NCBI RefSeq assembly: GCF_021458635.1
Contig: NZ_JAIRDQ010000014.1
Span: 239,985-272,530 of the forward strand
From: Bradyrhizobium monzae
GTDB lineage: Bacteria > Pseudomonadota > Alphaproteobacteria > Rhizobiales > Xanthobacteraceae
DNA: 32,546 nucleotides
Direction: 5' to 3'
Part shown: positions 13,787 through 22,800 of the stretch, piece after piece
Position numbering within the stretch: position 1 is the first letter of the stretch
Layout: each line of letters opens with the position of its first letter
Position numbers and translations under genes: made by a program
Notes under the pieces: model-generated
What the model saw: the letters and a program-made list of their open reading frames with translations, nothing else
Databases searched by the model: none
What the model was told of the DNA's origin: nothing

Positions 13787-14569
13787 TCAGTTCCCTTCGG
13801 GACGGTTTTCGAAATAGGTGGAGCGCTGGCCGCGCAGCACGATGTCGAAGCGGTAGGCGAGTGAGTCGAACGGGGTCGAGGCGTTGAGGTCGAGCGGCGC
13901 GACAAGACGCTCCAGCGCGTCCTTGTCCGGGATCGTCGTCAGGATCGGACAGACCGGGATCAGGGGATCACCCTCAAAGTACATCTGCGTGATCAGCCGC
14001 TGGGCAAAGCCCGAGCCGAACACCGAGAAGTGGATGTGGGCTGGACGCCAGCTGTTGACGAAGTTGCGCCAGGGATAGGGGCCCGGCTTCACGGTACGAA
14101 AGTAATAGTAGCCGGTGTCATCGGTCAGCGTGCGGCCGCAGCCGCCGAAATTGGGGTCGATCGGCGCCAGATACGTGTCCTTCCTGTGCCGGTAGCGGCC
14201 GCCGGCATTCGCCTGCCAGAACTCGACAAGCGTGTTCGGCACGCCGCGGCCGGTCTCATCCAGCACGCGACCGTGAACGATGATGCGCTCGCCGACGGGA
14301 TCGCCGTCCTTGGCATAGTTGCGGATCAGGTCGTTGTCGAGCGGGCCCAGATCATTGTGACCAAACACCGGCCCCGTGATCTCCGAGACGGAGCTCTCCA
14401 GCGACAGCAGCGCCTGGCGCGGCGAGCGCAGCACCGAGGATTTGTAGCCGGGCGCGTAGGCCGGCGGATGGATGGTGTGGTCGCGCTGGAAGAAGCCGCC
14501 GTCACGCGGCGTGAACGGCTCGGGGCTGTTGAGGCGGGGATCCCTGATGGCTGGCGCCTGGGCATTCAT
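13787..14569 (-). CDS. pcaH: protocatechuate 3,4-dioxygenase beta subunit
   Basis: This is the iron-binding catalytic subunit. The 260 residues carry the four Fe(III) ligands Y126 (AGGRYRHR), Y165 (KPGPYPWRN), H178 and H180 (RPAHIHFSV). Their spacing (39, 13 and 2 residues) equals that of Y408, Y447, H460 and H462 in the Pseudomonas putida enzyme. It also has the N-terminal extension with HPPAYAPGYKSSVLRSP typical of the beta chain. Together with PcaG it opens the ring made available by PobA. It is divergent from a LysR gene with a gap of about 95 bases, which probably holds the shared control region. The other pca genes (B, C, D, I, J, F) are not in the window. Confidence 0.98.
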   Translation of the reverse strand: MNAQAPAIRDPRLNSPEPFTPRDGGFFQRDHTIHPPAYAPGYKSSVLRSPRQALLSLESSVSEITGPVFGHNDLGPLDNDLIRNYAKDGDPVGERIIVHGRVLDETGRGVPNTLVEFWQANAGGRYRHRKDTYLAPIDPNFGGCGRTLTDDTGYYYFRTVKPGPYPWRNFVNSWRPAHIHFSVFGSGFAQRLITQMYFEGDPLIPVCPILTTIPDKDALERLVAPLDLNASTPFDSLAYRFDIVLRGQRSTYFENRPEGN

Positions 14570-14662
14570 CGGCGTTGTCTCTCCCTGTAGCGCCTCGGTC
14601 CGGACGCGCGGCTTATCGGGAGATCATGGGCCGGCCTATTCCACAGATAAATAGATCAATTA

Positions 14663-14672
14663 TAATGCATTA
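14663..14672. promoter_or_regulatory. AT-rich palindrome over the LysR start
   Basis: TAATGCATTA is a perfect ten-base palindrome within a strikingly AT-rich patch (about 14642-14690) of the pcaH/lysR divergent region. It covers the first possible ATG (14665) of the regulator. LysR proteins bind such short AT-rich dyads, so it is a candidate autoregulatory site. This would favour the second ATG (14674) as the true start. Confidence 0.35.
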
Positions 14673-15591
14673 CATGAAAAAAATCGATCATTTGGCGCTC
14701 GACGGCCACGCCCTCGAGCTGTTCCTCGCCGTGCTGGAGGAAGGTTCAGTAACATCAGCCGCAACCCGGCTCGGCCTGACGCAGTCGGCCGTCAGTCACG
14801 CCCTGAACAAGCTGCGGCGGATCGCCGGCGATCCGCTTTTCGCCAAGTCCGGCCGCGGCATTGTCGCGACCGCCCATGCCCAGGCATTGGCCACAAAAGC
14901 GCGGGCACTGATCGACGAGATGCGCAGCTTCGCCGGCGGCGTCACGTTCGAACCGGCAAGCGCCCAGCTTTCGCTGACGATCGCTGCGAATGATTTCCAG
15001 CGCGACTTGCTGCTGCCGCGCTTCTTCGGACATGTCGCTGCGCAGGTGAGGAGCCTCAATCTGCGCGTGATCCCATCGCAATCGCCCTCACCTGCCATGC
15101 TGCGGGAGAATCGTTGCGACCTCCTGATCACACCGCTGCCGCCGTCCGGTATCGACATCGTGCAGAAGCGGCTGCTGAGCGATCATTACGTCTGCTACTA
15201 CGATGCCAAGACGCGCGCCGCTCCCTCCAGCCGCGGCGACTATCTCGCCGCGCGTCATATCACGGTGGTCTACACCGACAACGAGCGGCTCGACTTCGAC
15301 CGCCAACTCGCCGCGAACGGCTTCCACCGCGACATCGCCATCTCCGTGCCGAGCTTCTCGGGCGTGCCGTCGTTCCTGCGCGGGACGCCGATGCTGGCGA
15401 GCATGCCGAGCCTGCTGGCCTCCGGCGTGATGCGCGGCTTCGCGCATGCGCGGATTCCGCTGGCCTCGCGCACTCGCGCGCTGGCCGAGCTGCCGATGTT
15501 CATGGTCTGGCACCAGCGCTATCAGAAGGACCCGGCGCATCGCTGGATCCGGGCACAATTGGAGTCCGTGGCTACGATGGCCGCGGCCTGA
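14665..15591 (+). CDS. LysR-family regulator, probable regulator of pcaHG
   Basis: A winged helix-turn-helix fills residues 10-70 (LELFLAVLEEGSVTSAATRL, TQSAVSHALNKLR, DPLFAKSGRGIVAT). It is followed by a LysR substrate-binding domain to about residue 300. The DPLF-x-(K/R)-x-x-x-G-(I/M) pattern and overall length place it nearer the NodD/NahR branch of LysR proteins than classical PcaQ, so I give no symbol. Its divergent position next to pcaH supports a role in protocatechuate-dependent control. The frame opens as far back as 14575, overlapping the pcaHG promoter; ATG 14665 and ATG 14674 are better choices. Neither has a Shine-Dalgarno motif. Confidence 0.88.
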   Translation: MHYMKKIDHLALDGHALELFLAVLEEGSVTSAATRLGLTQSAVSHALNKLRRIAGDPLFAKSGRGIVATAHAQALATKARALIDEMRSFAGGVTFEPASAQLSLTIAANDFQRDLLLPRFFGHVAAQVRSLNLRVIPSQSPSPAMLRENRCDLLITPLPPSGIDIVQKRLLSDHYVCYYDAKTRAAPSSRGDYLAARHITVVYTDNERLDFDRQLAANGFHRDIAISVPSFSGVPSFLRGTPMLASMPSLLASGVMRGFAHARIPLASRTRALAELPMFMVWHQRYQKDPAHRWIRAQLESVATMAAA

Positions 15592-15662
15592 ATCCCACGG
15601 CGGTGGCCTGCCCCTCGCCAAACCCACTGGTTGAGCGCGGGCGGCCGCGCTAGAATTCGGCC

Positions 15663-16967
15663 ATGACAGTGACCGATATTGCGAGCCGAACCTACAATCA
15701 CAGCTGGCGGCTGGATCCCATCATCCGCAGCCTGCTTGATACCGATTTCTATAAGCTGTTGATGGTACAGATGATTCGGGAGGCATATCCGAATCAGCAG
15801 GTGACGTTTTCCGTCATCAACCGTTCGCGCCATGTACGCCTCGCCGAGATCATTGACGAGGGCGAGCTGCGCGCCCAGCTCGATCACGCCCGCACCATCC
15901 GCTTCACCAAGAAGGAGCTGATCTGGCTTGCCGGTAACACCTTCTACGGCAAGACCCACATGTTCTCGGCGGACTTCATCCGCTGGCTCGCCGAATTCCG
16001 CCTTCCCGAGTACGAACTGCGCAAAGTCGAGGGCCAGTACGAGCTGCATTTCCACGGCCCCTGGACCCACACCACGATGTGGGAGATTCCGGCGCTCGCC
16101 ATCCTCAACGAACTGCGCTCGCGCGCGGCGATGAAGGGGCGCGGCCGCTTCGAGCTCGACGTGCTCTATGCGCGCGCCAAGGCCAAGCTGTGGACCAAGG
16201 TCGAGCGGCTGCGCGAGCTCGAGAATTTGCGCCTCTCCGACTTCGGCACCCGGCGTCGTCACGGCTTCCTCTGGCAGCGCTGGTGCGTCGAGGCTGTGAA
16301 GGAAGGCCTGGGATCATCCTTCATCGGCACCTCCAACGTGCTGCTCGCGATGGACAACGATCTCGAAGCGATCGGCACCAATGCGCATGAACTGCCGATG
16401 GTCGCGGCCGCGCTCGCCAGGGACGACGAGGAATTGCGCTGGGCGCCCTATCGCATTCTCGACCAGTGGCGTCAGACCTATGGCGGCAATCTCCTGATCG
16501 CGCTGCCGGACGCTTTTGGCACCAAGGCCTTCCTGCGCGATGCGCCGGAATGGGTCGCAGACTGGACCGGCTTCCGCCCCGACAGCGCGCCGCCGATCCA
16601 GGCCGGCGAAGAGATCGTCGCCTGGTGGGAGAAGAAGGGCCGCAATCCGAAAGACAAGCTGCTCGTGTTCTCCGACGCGATGGACGTCGGTTCGATCGAG
16701 GAGACCTATCACCACTTCTCCGGCCGCGTGCGGCTCTCGTTCGGCTGGGGCACCAACCTCACCAACGATTTTGTCGGCTGCGCGCCGGACGGCTCGTTCA
16801 ATCTCGATCCCATCTCGCTGGTCTGCAAGGTGTCGTCGGTCGACGGACATCCCGCCGTCAAGCTTTCCGACAATCCGGAGAAGGCAACCGGCATGCCCTC
16901 GGAGATCGAGCGTTACTTGCGCGTGTTCGGCGATGCCGGCCGCGTGCGCAAGCCGGTGCTGGTCTAA
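15663..16967 (+). CDS. pncB: nicotinate phosphoribosyltransferase
   Basis: The enzyme joins nicotinate to PRPP, giving nicotinate mononucleotide in the Preiss-Handler NAD salvage pathway, with ATP hydrolysis. The 434 residues begin with the typical LLDTDFYKLLMVQMI (residues 24-38). IGTSNVLLAM (221-230) precedes GTNAHELPM, whose H242 corresponds to the histidine phosphorylated in the enterobacterial enzyme. DAMDVGSIEETYHHFSGR and SFGWGTNLTND form the PRPP-binding end of the barrel. All key residues are seen, and length is normal for the long bacterial form. The gene starts 71 bases after the LysR gene on the same strand, but no functional link is apparent. Confidence 0.97.
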   Translation: MTVTDIASRTYNHSWRLDPIIRSLLDTDFYKLLMVQMIREAYPNQQVTFSVINRSRHVRLAEIIDEGELRAQLDHARTIRFTKKELIWLAGNTFYGKTHMFSADFIRWLAEFRLPEYELRKVEGQYELHFHGPWTHTTMWEIPALAILNELRSRAAMKGRGRFELDVLYARAKAKLWTKVERLRELENLRLSDFGTRRRHGFLWQRWCVEAVKEGLGSSFIGTSNVLLAMDNDLEAIGTNAHELPMVAAALARDDEELRWAPYRILDQWRQTYGGNLLIALPDAFGTKAFLRDAPEWVADWTGFRPDSAPPIQAGEEIVAWWEKKGRNPKDKLLVFSDAMDVGSIEETYHHFSGRVRLSFGWGTNLTNDFVGCAPDGSFNLDPISLVCKVSSVDGHPAVKLSDNPEKATGMPSEIERYLRVFGDAGRVRKPVLV

Positions 16968-17190
16968 CCCCGATCCAAATTCTCTTGATCGAGTAAATCG
17001 CAAGGGTCGGATTCGCGGCATCGACGCGCCGACGCCGCGCCAGTTCCGATTCAGCGGTATTTGCAACGATCTGCGCGCATCCGTTTCACAACGCTTTCAC
17101 CCTGCGAGACAATCTCTCGACTCTTTCAGGTCGAGTTAAGCAGCGTTCCCGTGTAATCCGCGTTATCAACCGACGCTCCGCTGGGGGTCG
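16968..17190. other. intergenic before the diguanylate cyclase
   Basis: No coding frame is convincing. A small dyad (CTCGAC, eight bases, GTCGAG, 17116-17135) is present but not obviously a terminator or operator. Confidence 0.35.
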
Positions 17191-18519
17191 TTGAGTGATT
17201 TGGGGAACGCAGTGTTTCGCAGAACTGCAACGTCGGTGAAGGAACGCAGCTTCCTCCACGTGATCAAGCTCGTCTCGCCATTCGTCATGGTCGTCGTGCT
17301 CCAGGCGGCGATCGCGGGATTCAGTTTGGAGGTGATGTCTTCGGTTCGCGCCTATGTCGCGGGCGAGGCGATGTGGTCGCGCTCGCAGAAGAACGCCGTC
17401 TATTTCCTCAATCTCTATCTGCATTCGGGCCAAGCCAGCCAATTCGCGCAATACCAGGCCTCGCTCGCCGTCCCGATCGGGGACGAATATGCAAGATGGG
17501 CACTCGAGCGCGATCCGGTCGACGTCGAGCTCGCGCGCATCGGCTTCCTGCAAGGCGGCAACCATCCCGATGACGTTCCCGGCCTGATCTGGCTGTTCCG
17601 CTATTTCAACCAGGTCAGCTTCCTCCGCGAAGCGATCCGGGAGTGGGCTGCCACTGATCCGATGCTGCTGGAGCTCAGCGTCTTCGGTGAAGTCATCAGG
17701 AGTGAACTGAAGGACGGCCCCATTGGGGATAGCGACCGCCTGCAATTCCTGTCCTCGCGACTCTCGGAGCTGAACAGGCAGTTCACGGGGCATGCCGAGC
17801 GATTCTCGACCGTGCTGGGCGAAGGCTCCCGCGCCATCAAGCTGACGCTGACATGGCTCAACATCGCCACGGCCGCGACCCTGATCCTGCTCCTGATCTG
17901 GCACACGCGGCGACTGGTGCTGCAGCGTCAGGCCTTCGAGGATGCGCTGCATGTCGAGAAGGAACGCCTCTCCTTTCAGGCCTCGCATGACTGGTTGACC
18001 GGCATCGCCAACCGGCGGGCCTTCGAGGCGCGCCTGCAGAGCGAGCTCGATGGTCGCGGCGAAAATTCGCTCGGCCTGATCCTGCTCGACCTCGACCAGT
18101 TCAAGAGCGTCAACGACAGTTGCGGTCATCTCGCCGGCGACCGACTGCTGTGTCGGGTCGCACAACTGCTGCAGCAGGACCGGCGGCCACACGATCACGT
18201 CGCACGGCTCGGCGGTGACGAATTCGGCTTGATCCTGCCGCGATGCGCGCCCTACGACGCCGTCGATATCGCCGAGCGGCTGCGGCGATCGCTCGAACTG
18301 TTCAACTTCGCCTGGGACGATCGATGCTTCGCGGTGACCGCCAGCATCGGCGTTGCCTGCATTGCTGACGCCAACACCACGCTCGAAGAGGCGATGCGTC
18401 GGGCGGATGCGGCCTGTTATCACGCCAAGGAAAAGGGACGCAACCGGGTTCAAGTCGACCACGGAAGATCGGACGTCGTCCTCGTCGCAGCACGGCCGCG
18501 CGAAGCTGCCCGCGCCTGA
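17191..18519 (+). CDS. membrane-bound diguanylate cyclase (GGDEF), 442 aa
   Basis: The protein makes c-di-GMP from two GTP. A first membrane helix (about 24-47) is followed by a periplasmic, mostly helical region (about 48-215) of unrecognised type, and a second helix (about 217-237). A GGDEF domain fills residues 265-425: D300 in LLDLDQFK binds metal, the active-site loop is GGDEF at 341-345 with an unaltered sequence, and an RxxD inhibitory site (R332-D335) lies five residues before it. The enzyme should thus be active and subject to product inhibition. No EAL domain is present. The TTG at 17191 has a GGGGG run five bases upstream; a GTG at 17212, with GGGG upstream, is an alternative. Confidence 0.92.
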   Translation: MSDLGNAVFRRTATSVKERSFLHVIKLVSPFVMVVVLQAAIAGFSLEVMSSVRAYVAGEAMWSRSQKNAVYFLNLYLHSGQASQFAQYQASLAVPIGDEYARWALERDPVDVELARIGFLQGGNHPDDVPGLIWLFRYFNQVSFLREAIREWAATDPMLLELSVFGEVIRSELKDGPIGDSDRLQFLSSRLSELNRQFTGHAERFSTVLGEGSRAIKLTLTWLNIATAATLILLLIWHTRRLVLQRQAFEDALHVEKERLSFQASHDWLTGIANRRAFEARLQSELDGRGENSLGLILLDLDQFKSVNDSCGHLAGDRLLCRVAQLLQQDRRPHDHVARLGGDEFGLILPRCAPYDAVDIAERLRRSLELFNFAWDDRCFAVTASIGVACIADANTTLEEAMRRADAACYHAKEKGRNRVQVDHGRSDVVLVAARPREAARA

Positions 18520-18528
18520 ACGTCGTAA

Positions 18529-19149
18529 TTATCGTGCCGGCAAGATCCCGAGACCCAGGAGATGCGCGTCCAGGAACTGAGTGACCTGCTGGCGCAGCAT
18601 CTGCGGCGGCACGGCGACCATGCGCTCTTCGAGGCCGAGCGAGATGATCCCATGCACCGCAGAAAATAGCGTGCGTGACAGCAGCGCGATCTTCACGTCA
18701 TCCGCATCCGGCAGCACACGCACCAGAGGCGGATGCATCAACGCGAAGGCGTCCATGACCATCTGAAGAATGTCGTCGGGATAAGGACGGTCGTCCTCCA
18801 TCCGATGCTCGAACAGCGAGCGCAGCAGATTGGCGTTTTCGGCGAAGAATTCGAGATAGGTCTCGGCCAGACCATAGAGCTGGCGGACCGGATCTTCGGC
18901 CGGAACCCCGCCTAGCCGCACTGTCAGCGCCTGAACGGTCTCCCGGTTGACCGTCAGGATCACCCCGTCGAAGTAGCCGAACTCGTTATAGACGCTGCCG
19001 ACCGAACATCCGGCGGCCTCGGCCACGTCCCGAACTTTCAACGATCTCAATCCCTTAGTCGCGATAATCCTGCGAGAGATCTCCAGGATCTGAAGACGCC
19101 GTTGATTTTTTTTCTGATCCCGCAGCGATTTCTCTTGAACATTGTTCAT
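18529..19149 (-). CDS. TetR-family repressor of the lipid-repair locus, 206 aa
   Basis: Residues 15-65 form the TetR helix-turn-helix (RRLQILEISRRIIATKGLRS, AEAAGCSVGSVYNEFGYFDG); the rest is the helical ligand-binding and dimerisation domain. The ATG at 19149 was chosen over a frame reaching 19437, since the latter would cross the divergent gene. A 13-base palindrome (TGAACA-T-TGTTCA) overlaps the start codon, and a second, longer copy lies 30 bases away, so the protein probably represses itself and the divergent operon. The target genes suggest a lipid or acyl-type ligand, but this is inference. It converges with the diguanylate cyclase gene, ending nine bases from it. Confidence 0.9.
   Translation of the reverse strand: MNNVQEKSLRDQKKNQRRLQILEISRRIIATKGLRSLKVRDVAEAAGCSVGSVYNEFGYFDGVILTVNRETVQALTVRLGGVPAEDPVRQLYGLAETYLEFFAENANLLRSLFEHRMEDDRPYPDDILQMVMDAFALMHPPLVRVLPDADDVKIALLSRTLFSAVHGIISLGLEERMVAVPPQMLRQQVTQFLDAHLLGLGILPAR
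19136..19148. promoter_or_regulatory. TetR operator copy 1
   Basis: TGAACA-T-TGTTCA is a perfect 13-base palindrome. It covers all but the last base of the tetR start codon (19149-19147), so bound protein would block initiation of its own gene. Its centre (19142) is exactly 30 bases, about three helical turns, from that of copy 2. Confidence 0.75.
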
Positions 19150-19164
19150 TTTAGAACTACTCAC

Positions 19165-19179
19165 TTGAACATTGTTCAA
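19165..19179. promoter_or_regulatory. TetR operator copy 2
   Basis: TTGAACA-T-TGTTCAA is a perfect 15-base palindrome identical in its core to copy 1. It lies between the tetR start and the divergent ORF at 19202, in position to control transcription in both directions. Two dimers would bind the same face of the helix. Confidence 0.78.
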
Positions 19180-19201
19180 TATTAACCCGGAGACCTGCAA
19201 A

Positions 19202-19468
19202 ATGCAAACCCTCGCTGTTGATATCGCCTCCACCTTCGTCGATGACGCCGCCGCCCTCTTGAGCGGCTCCGGTCGCGCCCTGCGGCGGGTGGTCATGGCC
19301 CCGATCGATCGGATCGCAAATGCCTGCGACATTGCCGGCGTACTCGCCGAGCGCCGCGCGACCTTCCGGATGTGGCGGACCAGCCGCGCCCGTGCCCGCC
19401 ACGAGCGCCGCCACTTCAGCCTGCTCGGCCGCTTCAACCCTTTTCGCCATCTCGCTCACCTGACCTGA
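19202..19468 (+). CDS. small hypothetical protein, 88 aa, first gene after the TetR operator
   Basis: From the ATG at 19202, with GGAG nine bases upstream, the product begins MQTLAVDIASTFVDDAAALL and has two helical halves. The second half is strongly basic (FRMWRTSRARARHERRHFSL). There is no clear signal peptide or membrane helix, and I recognise no family; the basic half recalls small DUF1127-like proteins but lacks their motif. A TTG start at 19172 would fall inside the operator. Its place directly downstream of the operator, ahead of the acyltransferase fusion, suggests that it belongs to the same regulated transcript. It is probably real, but unproven. Confidence 0.55.
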   Translation: MQTLAVDIASTFVDDAAALLSGSGRALRRVVMAPIDRIANACDIAGVLAERRATFRMWRTSRARARHERRHFSLLGRFNPFRHLAHLT

Positions 19469-19478
19469 GGAGACACCG

Positions 19479-19727
19479 GTGCGCATGCAAGTCCACTCGA
19501 GTGCGAGGACCGGCCGCAACAAACGACTTACTATGTCCGGACATTCGTCGCCGATTCCGCAGTTGTCAGAGATGCGATTCAGCTCTTGCTTATCGGCCAG
19601 GGCGATATCCCCGCAAGCGCGGCATTTCCGCCCGAAACTGCGGCCGCAACCGGATATTTGCGAACCTAACAAGACCACTTGGAGACCAACAGGATCGAAG
19701 GGACCGAGGAAAAGAGCAGGCCGATGA
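19479..19727 (+). CDS. doubtful small ORF, 82 aa
   Basis: A GTG at 19479 (or ATG at 19485) is preceded by GAGGAGA and lies ten bases after the previous stop, as in an operon. However, the product is basic and low in structure (many Arg, Ser and Pro), with no recognisable motif, and looks like translated non-coding DNA. The start signal is the only argument for it. It could be a leader ORF for the large gene that starts 100 bases downstream. Confidence 0.22.
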   Translation: MRMQVHSSARTGRNKRLTMSGHSSPIPQLSEMRFSSCLSARAISPQARHFRPKLRPQPDICEPNKTTWRPTGSKGPRKRAGR

Positions 19728-19827
19728 CCGTCGTCAGCCTGCAATCGCTCCTCCCATACCCTTCCGGTCGTGACCTTTCACCGACAACGTAACAACCTCA
19801 GGCTGCCCTTCCAAAACAGGACTCGTC
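19728..19827. other. leader region of the acyltransferase fusion gene
   Basis: This is the stretch directly before the ATG at 19828. No strong ribosome-binding site, terminator or second operator copy is visible. Confidence 0.35.
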
Positions 19828-22800
19828 ATGATCAGGGATTTGATGTCGTCACGCCGATTTGCGCCGCTGTTCTGGGCGCAATTCTTCTCGGCGCTCAATG
19901 ACAACGTGCTCAAGAACGCACTCGTCATCATCCTGCTTTACAGTGCAGCGACTGGCCATGGTGATGCGCTGGTGACGGTGGCAGGCGCCGTCTTCATCTT
20001 CCCCTATTTCATCCTGTCCGGGCTCGGCGGCCAGCTCGCCGACAAATACGTCAAATCGGTCGTCGCAAGGCGGCTGAAATTCGCCGAGATCTTCGCTGCC
20101 GCCTTCGCCGCCGCCGGCTTCTTCCTGCACTCGGTGCCGCTGCTGTTCACCGCGCTTGCGCTGTTCGGTATCATCGCCGCCCTGTTCGGCCCCGTGAAAT
20201 ACTCCATGCTGCCGGACCAGCTCCAGCTCGGTGAGCTCGCGACCGGCAACGCGCTGGTCGAAGGCGCGACCTTCATGGCCATCCTGCTCGGCACCGTCGC
20301 GGGCGGCCAGTTCGTGGCCGGCTCCGCGCATATGGGCTGGGTCTCATCGGCCGTGGTCGTGCTGGCCCTGTTGTCGTGGGCCTTTGCCTCCCGTATTCCG
20401 CAAACGACGCCCTCGGCGCCTGATCTGCCCGTCGATACCAATCCCTGGACCTCGACGCTCAGTCTGTTGAAGACGCTCTACGCCGACCACCGGCTGTGGG
20501 ACGGCACGGTGATCGTCTCCTGGTTCTGGCTGGTCGGCGCGATCGTGCTGTCGCTGCTGCCGGCGCTGGTCAAGGATGTCGTCGGTGGCAGCGAAGGCGT
20601 GGTGACGCTGTGCCTGGCGATCTTCGCGATCGGCATTGCGATCGGCTCGCTGTTCGCCGCCAGCCTGAGCCACGTTCGCCCGAACCTCGCGCTGGTCCCA
20701 ATCGGCGCCATCATGATGGGATTTGCCGGCATCGACCTTGCCTGGGCCATCGGCGTCACCGTGAAGGGGAACGACATCGCGGCCGTCGATTTCGCAACCT
20801 CGTTCGCGGGTCTGCGCATGCTGGTCGACTTCGTCGTCTTCGCGTTCGGCGGCGGGCTGTTCGTCGTTCCGTCCTTCGCCGCGGTGCAGGCCTGGTCGGC
20901 ACCGAACGAGCGCGCCCGCATCATCGCCGCCGGCAACGTGCTGCAGGCCGCCTTCATGGTGATCGGCTCGCTGTTCGTCGCGCTGTTGCAGGCGGCTGGG
21001 CTCCACGTCGGCTGGATATTCCTCGGCCTGGGCGTAGCGAGCTTCGGCGCGGTGTGGTTCGTGTTGACGAAATGGGGCAAGGAAGGCGTGCGGGATTTCG
21101 GCGGACTACTGTTCCGTGCGCTGTTCCGCACCGAGGTGCGCGGGCTCGAGAACCTGCCGCCTGCCGGCACGCGCATGCTGATCGCGCCAAATCATGTCAG
21201 CCTGATCGACGGCCCGCTGCTGCACGCCGTACTGCCGATCGATGCGAGCTTCGCGGTCGATACCGGCATCGCCAAGGCCTGGTGGGCCAAGCCGTTCCTG
21301 CGCGTGGTCAAGCACTACACCATGGACCCGAGCAAGCCTCTGGCCGCACGCGACCTGATCAAGCTCGTCGCCGCCGGCGAACCGGTCGTCATCTTCCCGG
21401 AAGGACGCATCACGGTTTCCGGCTCGCTGATGAAGGTCTATGACGGCACAGCGATGATTGCCGACAAGGCCGACGCCGCGATCGTGCCGGTTCGCATCGA
21501 GGGTGCGCAGCGTTCGCATCTCAGCTATCTCAACGGCAGCCAGATCAAGCGCTCATGGTTTCCGCGGGTGACGGTCACGATCTTGCCGCCGGTCAAGCTT
21601 CCGGTCGACCCGGCGCTGAAAGGCAAGGCACGCCGCAATGCTGCGGGCGCCGCACTCCAGGACGTCATGATCGACGCGATGGTCAAGAACGCCATGCTCG
21701 ACCACACGCTGTTCGAAGCGCTCGGCCACGCCTATCGCGACCGCGACACCGGCAAGATCATCGTCGAGGACGCGCTCGGCACCAAGCTGACCTATCGCAA
21801 GCTGATCCTCGGTGCGCAGGTCCTGAGCCGCAAGCTCGAAGCCGACACGACGGCCGGCGAAAATGTCGGCGTGTTGCTGCCGAACTCCGCGGGCGTCGCC
21901 GTCGTCTTCATGGCGTTGCAGAGCATCGGCCGGGTCCCGGCGATGCTCAACTTCTCCGCCGGCCCGGTCAATGTCCTCGCCGCCATAAGGGCGGCGCAGG
22001 TCAAGACCGTGCTGACGTCGAAGGCGTTCATCGAGAAGGGCAAGCTCGACAAGCTGATGGCTGCGATCTCCGCGGAAGTGCGCGTCGTTTATCTCGAGGA
22101 TGTTCGCGCCTCGATCGGCACGTCCGACAAGATCAAGGGACTGCTCGCCGGCAGCGCACCGCGCGTTGCCCGCCAGGCCAACGACCCGGCCGTCGTGCTG
22201 TTCACTTCGGGCTCGGAAGGTACGCCCAAGGGCGTGGTGCTGTCCCACCGCAACATCCTCGCCAACGCGGCGCAGGCGTTGGCGCGGGTCGACGCCAACG
22301 CCAATGACAAGGTGTTCAACGTGCTGCCGGTGTTCCACTCCTTCGGGCTGACCGGCGGCATGATGATGCCGATGCTCGCGGGCATCCCGATCTACATGTA
22401 CCCCTCGCCGCTGCACTACCGCATCGTGCCCGAGCTGATCTACCAGACCGGTGCCACGATCCTGTTCGGCACCGACACGTTCCTCACCGGCTATGCACGT
22501 TCGGCGCACGCCTACGACTTCCGCACTCTGCGCCTCGTGATCGCCGGCGCCGAAGCGGTCAAGGACCGCACCCGGCAAGTGTTCATGGAGCGCTACGGCA
22601 TCCGCATCCTCGAAGGCTATGGCGTCACCGAGACGGCGCCGGTGCTCGCGATGAACACGCCGATGGCCAACCGTCCCGGCACCGTCGGCCGCCTGTCGCC
22701 ACTGATGGAAAGCCGCCTCGATCCGGTCCCGGGCATCGAGGAGGGCGGACGCCTGTCGGTGCGCGGACCGAACGTGATGCTCGGCTATCTCAGGGCCGAA

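Noticed and set aside
17086..18462. Minus-strand frame (458 codons) opposite the GGDEF gene
   Set aside because: It is a shadow frame; the plus strand encodes GGDEF with its active and inhibitory sites.
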